DNA from: Bacilli bacterium
GTDB lineage: Bacteria; Bacillota_I; Bacilli_A; RFN20; CAG-826
Length of the DNA: 10,318 bases
Assembly (NCBI GenBank): GCA_016302065.1
Contig: JAEDOI010000033.1
Coordinates: 1-10,318 of the forward strand
Direction: 5' to 3'
The position numbers and the translations under genes were made by a program. The notes beneath the pieces are model-generated. The model was not told the DNA's origin, did not search any database, and saw only the letters and a program-made list of their open reading frames with translations. Below are positions 1 to 7,466 of this stretch, one piece after another (the stretch's first letter is position 1; each line of letters begins with the position of its first letter).

Positions 1-849
1 AAAGTTAAAAATACATTAGAAGCTTTAAAAAATAGTGGATTTACCTATGATTTAGATGGTGCTTTATGGTTAAGGACTACTGATTTTGGTGATGATAAGG
101 ATAGAGTTTTAATTAAATCTGATGGTAGTTATACATACCTTTTACCTGATATTGCATACCATAAAGATAAATTTGATAGAGGATATGATCATTTAATTAA
201 TCTTTTTGGTGCGGATCATCATGGCTACATTATTAGATTAAAAGCTGGATTAAAAATATTAGGATATAATAGTGACAATCTCGATATTCAAATTGTTCAA
301 ATGGTTCGTTTAATGGAAAATGGTGTTGAATTAAAGATGTCAAAGAGAACCGGAAACGCTATTACAATAAGAGAACTATGTGAAGATGTTGGAGTAGATG
401 TTGCAAGGTATTTCTTTATTTCAAAACCAATAGTTTCACATCTCGATTTTGATTTGGATTTAGCAAGAAAACATAGTAGTGAAAATCCTGTTTATTATAT
501 TCAATATGCTTATGCTAGATGTGCTTCTATATTAAGAAGAGTTAAGGAAGTTAAAAAACTTGAAACATATAGTTTATTAACTAATGATAAGGAAGTCAGT
601 ATTTTAAAGGAATTAGCTTCATTTGAACAAATTTTAGTTGATATCTGTAAATATAAAGAAGTAAATATTTTGTGCAACTACGCTTATAGATTAGCTTCTT
701 TATTCCATAGTTATTATAATGAATGTAAAGTAATTGATGAAACAAATAGCGAATTAACAACTGAAAGATTAGCACTTGTAAAAGCTATTAAAATTACTTT
801 AGAAAATGCTTTAAATTTACTAGGAATCGAAGTAAAAGAAGATATGTAA
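1..849 (+). CDS. argS: Arginyl-tRNA synthetase, C-terminal part (5' end outside window)
   Basis: This class Ia aminoacyl-tRNA synthetase attaches arginine to tRNA-Arg in the cytoplasm. Frame 1 is open from the first base, giving 282 visible residues. The first visible ATG (301) is internal, because the protein before it is already clearly ArgRS. Visible landmarks are LWLRTTDFGDDKDRVLIKSD (about residues 22-41 of the fragment), a typical ArgRS active-site segment; GADHHGYI (70-77); and the KMSKS-type loop KMSKR (112-116), which helps bind ATP. The C-terminal helical DALR anticodon-binding domain starts near ENPVYYIQYAYAR (161-173) and ends in ALNLLGIEVKEDM. ArgRS is usually about 550-580 residues, so roughly half lies upstream, including the HIGH motif. 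The stop is TAA and a terminator follows at once. The reading frame appears intact and no broken motif is visible. Confidence 0.96.
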   Translation, partial: KVKNTLEALKNSGFTYDLDGALWLRTTDFGDDKDRVLIKSDGSYTYLLPDIAYHKDKFDRGYDHLINLFGADHHGYIIRLKAGLKILGYNSDNLDIQIVQMVRLMENGVELKMSKRTGNAITIRELCEDVGVDVARYFFISKPIVSHLDFDLDLARKHSSENPVYYIQYAYARCASILRRVKEVKKLETYSLLTNDKEVSILKELASFEQILVDICKYKEVNILCNYAYRLASLFHSYYNECKVIDETNSELTTERLALVKAIKITLENALNLLGIEVKEDM

Positions 850-856
850 AATTTTG

Positions 857-890
857 AAAAAATTGGAGTTAAAAAACTTCAATTTTTTTA
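857..890 (+). terminator. Rho-independent terminator of argS
   Basis: A 14-bp stem (857-870 with 875-888) contains one G-U wobble and closes an AAAA loop. It runs from an A-tract into a T-tract. It begins 8 nt after the argS stop. Because both tracts are present, it could also stop transcription from the other direction, but there is no opposing gene in this window. Confidence 0.85.
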
Positions 891-1092
891 TACAAAAAAA
901 TGAAGAAAAAATTAGCCAAAAAATTAACGAAAAAAAGTATTAATTTTTTATTATTTTTTTTGTTGTATTTATTCGATATTGCCGATAAAATGGCGCTTTT
1001 TTAAAAAGACAAAAAATTAACAAAAAAATTATTTAAAAAAATTGCTTTATTTTTTTGAAATTTTTTATATAATTTTTTCGTTTTAAAAAACA
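891..1092. other. AT-rich intergenic region upstream of potA
   Basis: This non-coding stretch is almost entirely A and T, with long homopolymer runs, and I find no open frame of useful length in it. It contains an AT-only 10-bp inverted repeat (918-927 with 940-949), which may be a weak second terminator or chance. It also holds two copies of the 11-mer AAAAAATTAAC (918-928 and 1011-1021). A short, relatively GC-rich patch at 973-996 stands out. A possible promoter overlaps that patch: TTGTAT at 963-968, a 17-bp spacer, and TAAAAT at 986-991. The better -10 is further downstream and is listed separately. Confidence 0.4.
1042..1073 (+). promoter_or_regulatory. Candidate promoter of the potABCD operon
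   Basis: A perfect TATAAT lies at 1068-1073. The best -35 candidate is TTGCTT at 1042-1047, but the 20-bp spacer is longer than the usual 16-18. TTTATT at 1046-1051 gives a 16-bp spacer but matches poorly. Initiation near 1080 would give a leader of about 54 nt carrying the inverted repeat at 1093-1113. In DNA this AT-rich a chance TATAAT is easy to find, so confidence is moderate. Confidence 0.45.
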
Positions 1093-1113
1093 GTAAAAGA
1101 ACTTAACTTTTAC
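1093..1113 (+). promoter_or_regulatory. Inverted repeat in the potA leader, next to the ribosome binding site
   Basis: GTAAAAG (1093-1099) and CTTTTAC (1107-1113) are perfect 7-bp arms around a 7-nt spacer (AACTTAA). The repeat sits between the putative -10 and the potA ribosome binding site AGGAGAG (1119-1125), five bases before the latter. It could be a leader hairpin affecting translation or an operator for a repressor. The sequence alone does not decide between these, and it could be fortuitous. Confidence 0.4.
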
Positions 1114-1133
1114 ACTATAGGAGAGATGACAAA

Positions 1134-2813
1134 ATGACCGATAACAATGATTATATTATCGAATTAAAAAATGTATCGAAAATTTTTGATGACGATACAA
1201 TCGCTGTTGACAATTTTAACTTCTATGTACGTAAGGGCGAATTTGTCACTTTTTTAGGTCCTAGTGGATGCGGAAAATCTACTACATTAAGAATGATTGC
1301 TGGATTTGAATTTCCAACAAAAGGTGAAATTTATCTTAATGGAAAAGATATTTCTAATATGCCACCAAATAAAAGGCCTATTAATATGGTTTTTCAAAGA
1401 TATGCTTTGTTTCCACATTTAGATGTCTTTGAAAATGTTGCTTTTGGATTAAGATTAAAGAAAATTCCAATTCAAAAGTTTGCTAAGGATGGTAAACCTA
1501 TTCTTAAAATTAATAAGAAAAAAGCTAAAGAAATAAATGAAGAAATTAAATTAACTAAGAAAAATAAGCATTTAACTAAAGAAGAAAAAGAAGCTAAATT
1601 AGAAGATTTAAATTCTAGATTAAAAGTAGCATTAACTACCCTAGAACCAACCTATAAGTATAAAAAATTAAGTAATGAAGAAATTTCAAAAAAAGTTGCT
1701 AGAGCACTAAAAATTGTCGATCTAGACTCCTTAGAAGATAGAGACGTAACAACTTTAAGTGGTGGGCAACAACAAAGAGTTGCAATTGCAAGAGCTATTG
1801 TTAATGAACCTGCTATTCTTTTACTTGATGAACCTTTAGGTGCACTTGACTTAAAGATGAGAAAAGACATGCAACTTGAATTAAAAGATATGCATGAAAA
1901 GCTTGGCATTACTTTTATTTATGTAACACATGACCAAGAAGAAGCTTTAACAATGTCAGATACGATTGTTGTTATGAAAGATGGTGTAATTCAACAAATT
2001 GGTAAACCAAAAGATATTTATGATGAACCAAAAAATGCATTCGTTGCTGACTTCATTGGTGAATCTAACATTTATAATGGAACAATTATTTCGAGTAGCA
2101 AAGTTAGATTTTTAGATCATAATTTTAACTGTGTTGATAAATTCCCACTTAATGAAAAAGTTGATGTTGTTGTTAGACCAGAAGATGTTATCTTTAAAGA
2201 AAAAGATGAGGGCATGATCAATGGTGTAATTATTAGCAAGATATTTAAAGGTGTTAATTATCAATATACTGTAATGGTTGGGAAAAATGAAGTTATTGTT
2301 AAATCTACACAAGATTATCCTTTAAATGTTGAGATTGGAATGAATATTTATAAAGATTCTATTCATATCATGAAGAAGGACTTCACAACAAATATTTATA
2401 CAGATGCCTGGATTAATAAAGAAAATAAAGTAATGATTGATGATATGCCATTTGACGTTGATATTACTCAATTGCTAAAAGATTCTTTTGTTGATGAAGA
2501 AGGATATTTAGTTAGCAAAGATAAAAAGCATCGTTATGATTTAAATGATGCTGATGTTGTTGCGGAAGTTTCTATTGAAAAAGTTGAAATTATTGATGAT
2601 CTTGAGAGCAAAGAAGTTCAAGCAATTGGAGAAATTGTTGATTCAGTTTATAAAGGTGATCATTATCAACTTATTGTAAGAACCATTAATGAAGAAGATT
2701 TTGTTTTAACTACTCCTTATACATATAACTTAAATGATAAAGTTGGAATTCATATCAAAAAAGAAGATATTAAGTTACGTTTAAAGAAGGAGATATCACA
2801 ATATGAAAATTAG
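1134..2813 (+). CDS. potA: Polyamine ABC transporter ATPase PotA, extended form
   Basis: This cytoplasmic ATPase would power polyamine (spermidine/putrescine-type) import with PotB, PotC and PotD. All ABC motifs are intact: Walker [10 protein letters not shown] (42-50), Q-loop Gln88, signature LSGGQ (208-212), Walker B ILLLDEP (228-234), D-loop ALD (237-239) and switch His266. At 559 residues it is far longer than the usual 350-380, for two reasons. A Lys/Glu-rich insertion of about 69 residues (roughly 113-181) lies in the helical subdomain between the Q-loop and the signature. The C-terminal region also appears to hold two TOBE-like repeats (about 343-415 and 476-552) joined by an acidic linker. 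From memory, mycoplasma PotA proteins are similarly long. The start is set by AGGAGAG eight bases upstream of ATG. The stop is TAG, the only non-TAA stop in the window, and it overlaps potB by 11 nt. Substrate specificity is inferred from family and operon layout. Confidence 0.93.
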   Translation: MTDNNDYIIELKNVSKIFDDDTIAVDNFNFYVRKGEFVTFLGPSGCGKSTTLRMIAGFEFPTKGEIYLNGKDISNMPPNKRPINMVFQRYALFPHLDVFENVAFGLRLKKIPIQKFAKDGKPILKINKKKAKEINEEIKLTKKNKHLTKEEKEAKLEDLNSRLKVALTTLEPTYKYKKLSNEEISKKVARALKIVDLDSLEDRDVTTLSGGQQQRVAIARAIVNEPAILLLDEPLGALDLKMRKDMQLELKDMHEKLGITFIYVTHDQEEALTMSDTIVVMKDGVIQQIGKPKDIYDEPKNAFVADFIGESNIYNGTIISSSKVRFLDHNFNCVDKFPLNEKVDVVVRPEDVIFKEKDEGMINGVIISKIFKGVNYQYTVMVGKNEVIVKSTQDYPLNVEIGMNIYKDSIHIMKKDFTTNIYTDAWINKENKVMIDDMPFDVDITQLLKDSFVDEEGYLVSKDKKHRYDLNDADVVAEVSIEKVEIIDDLESKEVQAIGEIVDSVYKGDHYQLIVRTINEEDFVLTTPYTYNLNDKVGIHIKKEDIKLRLKKEISQYEN

Positions 2814-3600
2814 GTTTCAAAGAAAATACCTTTGCATTCCTTATTTTCTATTTTTGATTTTATTCATAATTTTACCAATTCTTTTCATAATTTATTATGC
2901 TTTTACTGATGGAAATGGTAATTTTACTTGGGATGCTTTAATTGATTTTTTTACCAATACAAATAAATTAAATGTTTTATTAATGTCACTCATGTTTTCG
3001 ATGTTAAATACGATTGTTTGTTTGTTAATTGGCTATCCAATTGCTTATATCTTATCTAATTCAAAATTAAACAAAAACGCAACAATTGTTATGCTATTTG
3101 TTATGCCAATGTGGATTAATTTTGTTTTAAGAACTTGGGCTACAAGAGATGTCTTAAATTGGATTGGACTTGGTGGAGGAGATTATCCTTATTTAGCTAC
3201 CATGATTGGTTTAGTTTATAACTATCTTCCTTTCGTTATTTTACCTCTTTACAATGTTATGCTTAAACTTGATAGACAACAAATTGAAGCTGCTTTAGAT
3301 TTAGGATGTAATAGAATTCAAGTTTTTACAAAATCAATTATTCCTCAATCAATTCCTGGTGTTGTTAGTGCTGCAATGATGGTTTTTATGCCTACAATGT
3401 CAAGTTATGTTATTAGTGACGTTTTAAGTGAAGGAAAAGTTGTTTTATTTGGTAATTCAATTTACCTTTCATTTTCAAATAACCAATGGAATATTGGATC
3501 TTTTATTAGTTTATTTATGTTGCTTTTAGTTGGAATTTCAATGCTTATTAGCCGTAATTTTACTGAAAAAGATGATAAGAAGGAGAGTTCAAGATGGTAA
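2803..3600 (+). CDS. potB: Polyamine ABC transporter permease PotB
   Basis: This is one of the two inner-membrane permeases of the PotABCD importer. The 265 residues contain six predicted membrane segments (about 10-32, 57-84, 93-111, 128-150, 185-207, 233-250). The cytoplasmic EAA coupling loop lies between helices 4 and 5, with [16 protein letters not shown] at 162-177; this loop docks into the ATPase. Length and helix count match the MetI/PotB-type permease fold. Translation is probably coupled to potA: the ATG lies inside the last codons of potA in another frame, and the site AAGGAG (2787-2792) is within the potA coding sequence, 10 nt before the start. The 3' end overlaps potC by 7 nt. 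The assignment as PotB rather than PotC rests on gene order and on the second permease downstream. Confidence 0.92.
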   Translation: MKIRFQRKYLCIPYFLFLILFIILPILFIIYYAFTDGNGNFTWDALIDFFTNTNKLNVLLMSLMFSMLNTIVCLLIGYPIAYILSNSKLNKNATIVMLFVMPMWINFVLRTWATRDVLNWIGLGGGDYPYLATMIGLVYNYLPFVILPLYNVMLKLDRQQIEAALDLGCNRIQVFTKSIIPQSIPGVVSAAMMVFMPTMSSYVISDVLSEGKVVLFGNSIYLSFSNNQWNIGSFISLFMLLLVGISMLISRNFTEKDDKKESSRW

Positions 3601-4532
3601 AGAAAATACTTGCTAAATCATATGTTTATTTAATTCTCCTATTAATGTATGTTCCAATTATTGTGCTCATTATATTTAGTTTTACAAATAGCGATAATGT
3701 TGGTACTTGGAATGGATTTACATTAGAATTATATCCTCGCTTGTTTAAAAATGAGGCTATTATGAAAGCTGTTGGAAATACTATCATTATTGCTGTAATT
3801 AGCGCTATTGTTTCAACAGTTTTAGGAACTTTAGGGGCAATAGGAACTTTCTATGCCAAAAAAAGAACAAGAGCTGTAATTGAAAATATTACTCAAATTC
3901 CTGTTGTAAATAGTGAAATTGTTATTGCTTTAAGCTTAACATTTATGTTTGTTTTCTTTGGTACATATATTTTTAGAACTGAAATATTCTCTTTTTGGAC
4001 AATTCTTATTGGACATGTTGTTTTGTCTGTACCTTTTGTATATTTAAATGTTAAACCTAAACTAACTCAAATGGATCCAAGTTTATATGAGGCTGCAATT
4101 AATCTTGGTTGTTCACCTCGTCAAGCTTTAAATAAAGTTATTTTTCCTCAAATTAAACCAGGAATTATTAGTGGTTTTATGTTAGCAATTACTTTATCTT
4201 TGGATGATTTTATTGTTACTGCTTTTACTTCTGGTCCAGGTTTATTATCTGGAGCTGGTAAAATCGAAACAATTTCTACTTTTATTCAATCAGTTATTAA
4301 AAAGAAAGTTGTTCCAAATGAATTAAGAGCTTTAGCTACATTAATTTTCATTTGTGTTGTTGTTGCGACAATTTTAACTACCATTTATCAAAAATATCAA
4401 AGACCAGAATATAAAATGAAATATAAGAGTTCAGATATGGTAATTAAGAGAAACTTTAGAATATTAGTTATTTCTACAGTCTGTTTACTCGTTACAATTG
4501 CTCTTGTAGCTATCATTTTAGGTATGTTTTAA
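3594..4532 (+). CDS. potC: Polyamine ABC transporter permease PotC with extra C-terminal helix
   Basis: This is the second permease of the importer and pairs with PotB to form the translocation channel. It has the core six membrane segments (about 10-30, 62-85, 105-125, 131-155, 190-212, 247-265). The EAA loop YEAAINLGCSPRQALNKVIF lies at 165-184. LSLDDFIVTAF (201-211) is a segment I associate with PotC proteins. At 312 residues it exceeds the usual PotC length of about 260-275. The excess is a C-terminal tail with a seventh hydrophobic helix (about 287-311), preceded by basic residues (KYKSS...IKRNFR). This would place the C-terminus outside the cell. AAGGAG at 3580-3585 sits 8 nt before the ATG, which overlaps the potB stop. 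Translational coupling along potA-potB-potC is likely. Confidence 0.92.
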   Translation: MVKKILAKSYVYLILLLMYVPIIVLIIFSFTNSDNVGTWNGFTLELYPRLFKNEAIMKAVGNTIIIAVISAIVSTVLGTLGAIGTFYAKKRTRAVIENITQIPVVNSEIVIALSLTFMFVFFGTYIFRTEIFSFWTILIGHVVLSVPFVYLNVKPKLTQMDPSLYEAAINLGCSPRQALNKVIFPQIKPGIISGFMLAITLSLDDFIVTAFTSGPGLLSGAGKIETISTFIQSVIKKKVVPNELRALATLIFICVVVATILTTIYQKYQRPEYKMKYKSSDMVIKRNFRILVISTVCLLVTIALVAIILGMF

Positions 4533-4543
4533 GGGGGATTTAT

Positions 4544-6124
4544 ATGAAAAATATTAAATTTATTTCCTTAATTGGCTTAGCAGGAATGATGCTTACTTCC
4601 TTAAGTGGATGTTCTAGCGAAACTGAAAGTAACACACTATATTTAAAAGTATTAAATGCTGGTGATTATATTTATCTTAACGATCCAGATAATGGATATG
4701 AAGAAGCTGATTTAACTGAACAATATGTTGAATGGATTAACACTCCTGAAATCAAAGAAAAGTATTTTGGTGAGGGATTTGATAAGGAAATTGGTATAAT
4801 TTATGATACTTATGATACTAATGAAACCATGTTTAATGAATTAAAAACTGGTAAATCGACTTATGACTTAGTTTGTTCAAGTGATTACATGATTCAAAAG
4901 ATGGCAAAATTTAAAATGATCCAAGAAATAGATATGAATCGTGTAGAAAATTATCAAAATTATGCTAGCCCATTCTTAATTGGAGAAAATGGAAAACTTG
5001 CAAAGGTTGATATTGATCCTACAAATCCTAAGTTAGGAACATTGAATGATTTTGCAATTGGTTATATGTGGGGAACATTAGGTTTGATGTATAATCCTTC
5101 CTATAAAAGAATTAAAAACAAAACTCCTGAAGAAGTGATTGAAGATTTTTCTTCCCCAAATGGATGGGATGTCTTATGGGAAGAACATGAAGCTTATCAA
5201 TCATGTGCTTCAATTAAAGATAGTATGAGAGATACTTATGCAATGGGACTTATTCATACTTTTAGTGATGAATTTAAAGAACTTTATGAGGAATATCAGG
5301 GAAATTATAATGATGAATATAATACTAAATTAAGTGAAATTTTTAATCGTCATGATAATGAAACAATTGATAAAGTTCAAGAAAGTTTAATTGAATTAAA
5401 AGACTATATTTATGGTTTTGAAGTTGACACTGGAAAAAGCGATATTGTTACTCAAAAGGTTGGTATCAATTTATGCTGGAGTGGAGACGCTGTTTATTCA
5501 ATGGATACTGCAGAAGAAAATGACGTTTTATTGTATTTTGCAATACCAAGTTATTGTTGTAATATTTGGTTTGATGCTTTCTCAATTTTAAGTGAAGTTA
5601 AAGATGAACGACTTGATGCTGCATATTCTTTCTTAGATTTTATTTCTTCACCATTAATTGCTAGTGAAAATATGGATTATGTTGGTTATACTCCATTTAT
5701 TGCTGGAAATGATGTTTTTTCTCTTGTTGAAGATTGGTACGAAGCAAGGGATGTTGATGAAAATGATGAATATATCGAAACAGAAGGTACAATTCCATAT
5801 GATTTATCATATTTCTTTAGAACTAACGAAGATGATGAAACTGAATATGTAGTCTATGTTGAAGAAGACCAAATTAATCGTCAAATGAGAGCTCAATATC
5901 CAATGGAAGAAGATCTTCCTCATCTTGCGATTATGCAAGATTTTGGTGAAACTCAAAACAATAAGATTGTCTCAATGTGGGAAAAAGTAAAGGTAAATCC
6001 ACTTCCAATTTGGGTCGTAATTATTGTTGTTGGTGGTTTTGTTGGCTTGCTTTCTTTCTTTGGAAGTTACAAATTAATTAAAAAAGCAAAAATTAGAAAA
6101 CGTAAAAAATTAAGAGAAAAATAA
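4544..6124 (+). CDS. potD: Polyamine-binding lipoprotein PotD, large form with C-terminal membrane anchor
   Basis: This extracytoplasmic substrate-binding protein would deliver polyamine to PotBC. It starts with a lipoprotein signal peptide: lysines, a hydrophobic core, and lipobox LSGC with Cys23. PotD-like segments follow: YDLVCSSDYMIQKMAKFKMIQEID (107-130), FAIGYMWGTLGLMYN (170-184), GINLCWSGDAVYSM (307-320) and DAFSILSEVKDERLDAAYSFLDFISSP (344-370), then the GYTPF segment. At 526 residues it is much longer than the usual 350 or so. Extra parts are an acidic insertion (about 390-447) and a C-terminal membrane helix (about 487-506) with a strongly basic tail (KKAKIRKRKK), predicted cytoplasmic. 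The site GGGGGA (4533-4538) lies 5 nt before the ATG, directly after the potC stop. Polyamine binding is inferred from family and operon, and related proteins can bind other small cations. Confidence 0.9.
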   Translation: MKNIKFISLIGLAGMMLTSLSGCSSETESNTLYLKVLNAGDYIYLNDPDNGYEEADLTEQYVEWINTPEIKEKYFGEGFDKEIGIIYDTYDTNETMFNELKTGKSTYDLVCSSDYMIQKMAKFKMIQEIDMNRVENYQNYASPFLIGENGKLAKVDIDPTNPKLGTLNDFAIGYMWGTLGLMYNPSYKRIKNKTPEEVIEDFSSPNGWDVLWEEHEAYQSCASIKDSMRDTYAMGLIHTFSDEFKELYEEYQGNYNDEYNTKLSEIFNRHDNETIDKVQESLIELKDYIYGFEVDTGKSDIVTQKVGINLCWSGDAVYSMDTAEENDVLLYFAIPSYCCNIWFDAFSILSEVKDERLDAAYSFLDFISSPLIASENMDYVGYTPFIAGNDVFSLVEDWYEARDVDENDEYIETEGTIPYDLSYFFRTNEDDETEYVVYVEEDQINRQMRAQYPMEEDLPHLAIMQDFGETQNNKIVSMWEKVKVNPLPIWVVIIVVGGFVGLLSFFGSYKLIKKAKIRKRKKLREK

Positions 6125-6150
6125 TTTACTTATTAATTTCTTTAAATTTA

Positions 6151-6186
6151 AAAAAAATTATATTTGTTTACAAATATAGTTTTTTT
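6151..6186 (+). terminator. Terminator of the potABCD operon
   Basis: A 16-bp stem (6151-6166 with 6171-6186) has one G-U wobble, a TTTA loop, and A-tract and T-tract ends. It starts 26 nt after the potD stop. GC content is very low, so stability depends on stem length. It overlaps the promoter of the following lipoprotein gene. Confidence 0.75.
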
Positions 6187-6194
6187 ATTATAAT
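6167..6194 (+). promoter_or_regulatory. Promoter of the lipoprotein gene
   Basis: TTTACA (6167-6172, five of six matches to the sigma-A -35) is followed by a 16-bp spacer and a perfect TATAAT (6189-6194). Initiation near 6200-6202 would give a leader of only about 15 nt, beginning just ahead of the ribosome binding site. The -35 lies in the loop and 3' arm of the upstream terminator. Confidence 0.7.
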
Positions 6195-6202
6195 AATAGG
6201 GC

Positions 6203-6209
6203 AAGGAGG
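6203..6209 (+). promoter_or_regulatory. Strong ribosome binding site that fixes the lipoprotein start
   Basis: AAGGAGG is a near-perfect anti-16S match. Its 6-nt spacing to ATG at 6216 makes that ATG the start. The in-frame GTG at 6210 directly abuts the site, so it is too close to serve as the start codon. Confidence 0.85.
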
Positions 6210-6215
6210 GTGATT

Positions 6216-7466
6216 ATGAAAAGATTTGGACTTATTGGAGCTAGTTTTGTTCTTGTTTCAAGTATTGTTGGATGTTCAAACAATGAAGAAATTAAAATAA
6301 CTGATGCTTTGTCTGCTATTAAGCAATTATCGAATTTAAATGATTTTACCTTAGATATTTATAATACTAGTTTAGGTGATAAAGGCTTTATTTATTTTAC
6401 TAAAGATTATTATTATGATGTTTTAAATTCTTATGGATATATTAAGGGAAATAAAGGTGTTTATCAATTTGATGTAGACCATACAGGTACTTTTGTAAGT
6501 AATGAAATTAAAACCCAATTTAATGGAGAATTATATAAAAATGGTATCATCCCTTCATTTAATGATTTTGATTTAGATACTATTACATATAATGGTGATA
6601 TATTAGAAATTAAAAACAAAGATAATAGAATTGCTTTTTTAAATTTGATTGGTGAAGATTATTCTAAATATACTTCAATTAATACTTTAACTGCTAAATA
6701 TGATGAAAAAAATGGGTTAACATTTAATTTAGTGTTCAATGATGATAGTTATATTAATGTTTCTGTTATTGATATTAATTCAACTCATTGCAAAGATTTA
6801 GAAAAATTTATAAAAAGTGCTAAACCATTTGTTCCTGAAGAAAATATTAAAAATGTAAGGGATTTAATATATAAAAATAATTTTACTCGTTATATTTATG
6901 ACTCAAAAGATAGTACCACAATTATTGGAAAAGAATATTTTGTAGAAGATTATTATTGTATTTCTTATTTTACAACTGAAAACGCAATTTATAACACTGG
7001 TTATATTTCTCTTGTTAATAAATCATATCAAGGTAAGAAAATAGATAATGGAAGTTATCTTGTTACTCCTGGATTTGGGGAGGATGCTAGCGTAAATGTT
7101 TTCTTAGGACACTGTGCTTTTGTTGAAACAGACATGCCTTCAATTATGAATTATCCTTCTAATTTAGAGATGTTTAAGTATTTAAATTTATTTTCGTTTA
7201 GTGATCAATTAGAATGCATGTTTACTCAAGATTCTATTATTACAACTGATGTTTATAATAATTTTGGTGTAGCTAATGCAGGGTTTGAAAGCGTTGCTCT
7301 TACTGGTGTTGGATATGATGTTGAAAAAACTGATAAAGATTACGTTTTAACTATTAGATTATTTGGAACTTTTGATGGTGCTTTTGGCCAAATGACTTTT
7401 GAGTTAAGAGAGTTTGGATATAGTGCCCATTTAGGTGTTGAAAAATTTAAGGAAATGCTTGAATAA
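6216..7466 (+). CDS. Lipoprotein of unknown function with two similar halves
   Basis: This is a 416-residue predicted lipoprotein. The basic N-terminus (MKR), hydrophobic stretch and lipobox IVGC (Cys20) show export and lipid anchoring on the outer face of the membrane. I do not recognise the family. The mature part is rich in Asn, Asp, Tyr, Phe, Ile and Thr with many alternating hydrophobic residues, suggesting beta-sheet. Two halves appear related: about 31-190 and 211-402. NDFTLDIY (42-49) is followed by YFTKDYYYD, and NNFTRYIY (221-228) by YFVEDYYCI. Both halves end in a similar LTFNLVF/LTIRLF strand. There is no tryptophan. It has its own promoter and is closed by its own terminator, so it is probably transcribed alone. 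The neighbouring transporter gives little reason to assign a shared function. A longer start at GTG 6210 would add two residues but is disfavoured by the ribosome binding site. Confidence 0.88.
   Translation: MKRFGLIGASFVLVSSIVGCSNNEEIKITDALSAIKQLSNLNDFTLDIYNTSLGDKGFIYFTKDYYYDVLNSYGYIKGNKGVYQFDVDHTGTFVSNEIKTQFNGELYKNGIIPSFNDFDLDTITYNGDILEIKNKDNRIAFLNLIGEDYSKYTSINTLTAKYDEKNGLTFNLVFNDDSYINVSVIDINSTHCKDLEKFIKSAKPFVPEENIKNVRDLIYKNNFTRYIYDSKDSTTIIGKEYFVEDYYCISYFTTENAIYNTGYISLVNKSYQGKKIDNGSYLVTPGFGEDASVNVFLGHCAFVETDMPSIMNYPSNLEMFKYLNLFSFSDQLECMFTQDSIITTDVYNNFGVANAGFESVALTGVGYDVEKTDKDYVLTIRLFGTFDGAFGQMTFELREFGYSAHLGVEKFKEMLE

Noticed and set aside
301..849. argS taken as a complete 182-residue gene starting at ATG 301
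   Set aside because: Frame 1 is open from base 1 and encodes recognisable ArgRS active-site sequence before 301, so the ATG is internal and the gene is cut by the window edge.
918..949. 10-bp AT-only inverted repeat as a second argS terminator or an RNA element
   Set aside because: No GC pairs and a 12-nt loop; too unstable and too likely by chance in this sequence to list as its own feature.
1126..1137. Tiny upstream frame ATG ACA AAA TGA overlapping the potA start
   Set aside because: The ATG is only a few bases from the ribosome binding site and the frame is three codons long; most likely chance.
1652..1909. 85-residue open frame on the - strand
   Set aside because: It lies wholly within potA, antisense to its signature and Walker B regions, with no ribosome binding site or recognisable protein features.
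2112..2312. 66-residue open frame on the - strand inside potA
   Set aside because: Shadow of the potA C-terminal domain; low-complexity Asn/Ile/Phe-rich translation.
5658..5852. 64-residue + strand open frame inside potD
   Set aside because: Out-of-frame shadow of potD with a low-complexity Met/Leu-rich translation and no start signals.
6210..6215. GTG at 6210 as the start of the lipoprotein
   Set aside because: It directly abuts the Shine-Dalgarno AAGGAGG (6203-6209), whereas ATG 6216 has correct spacing.
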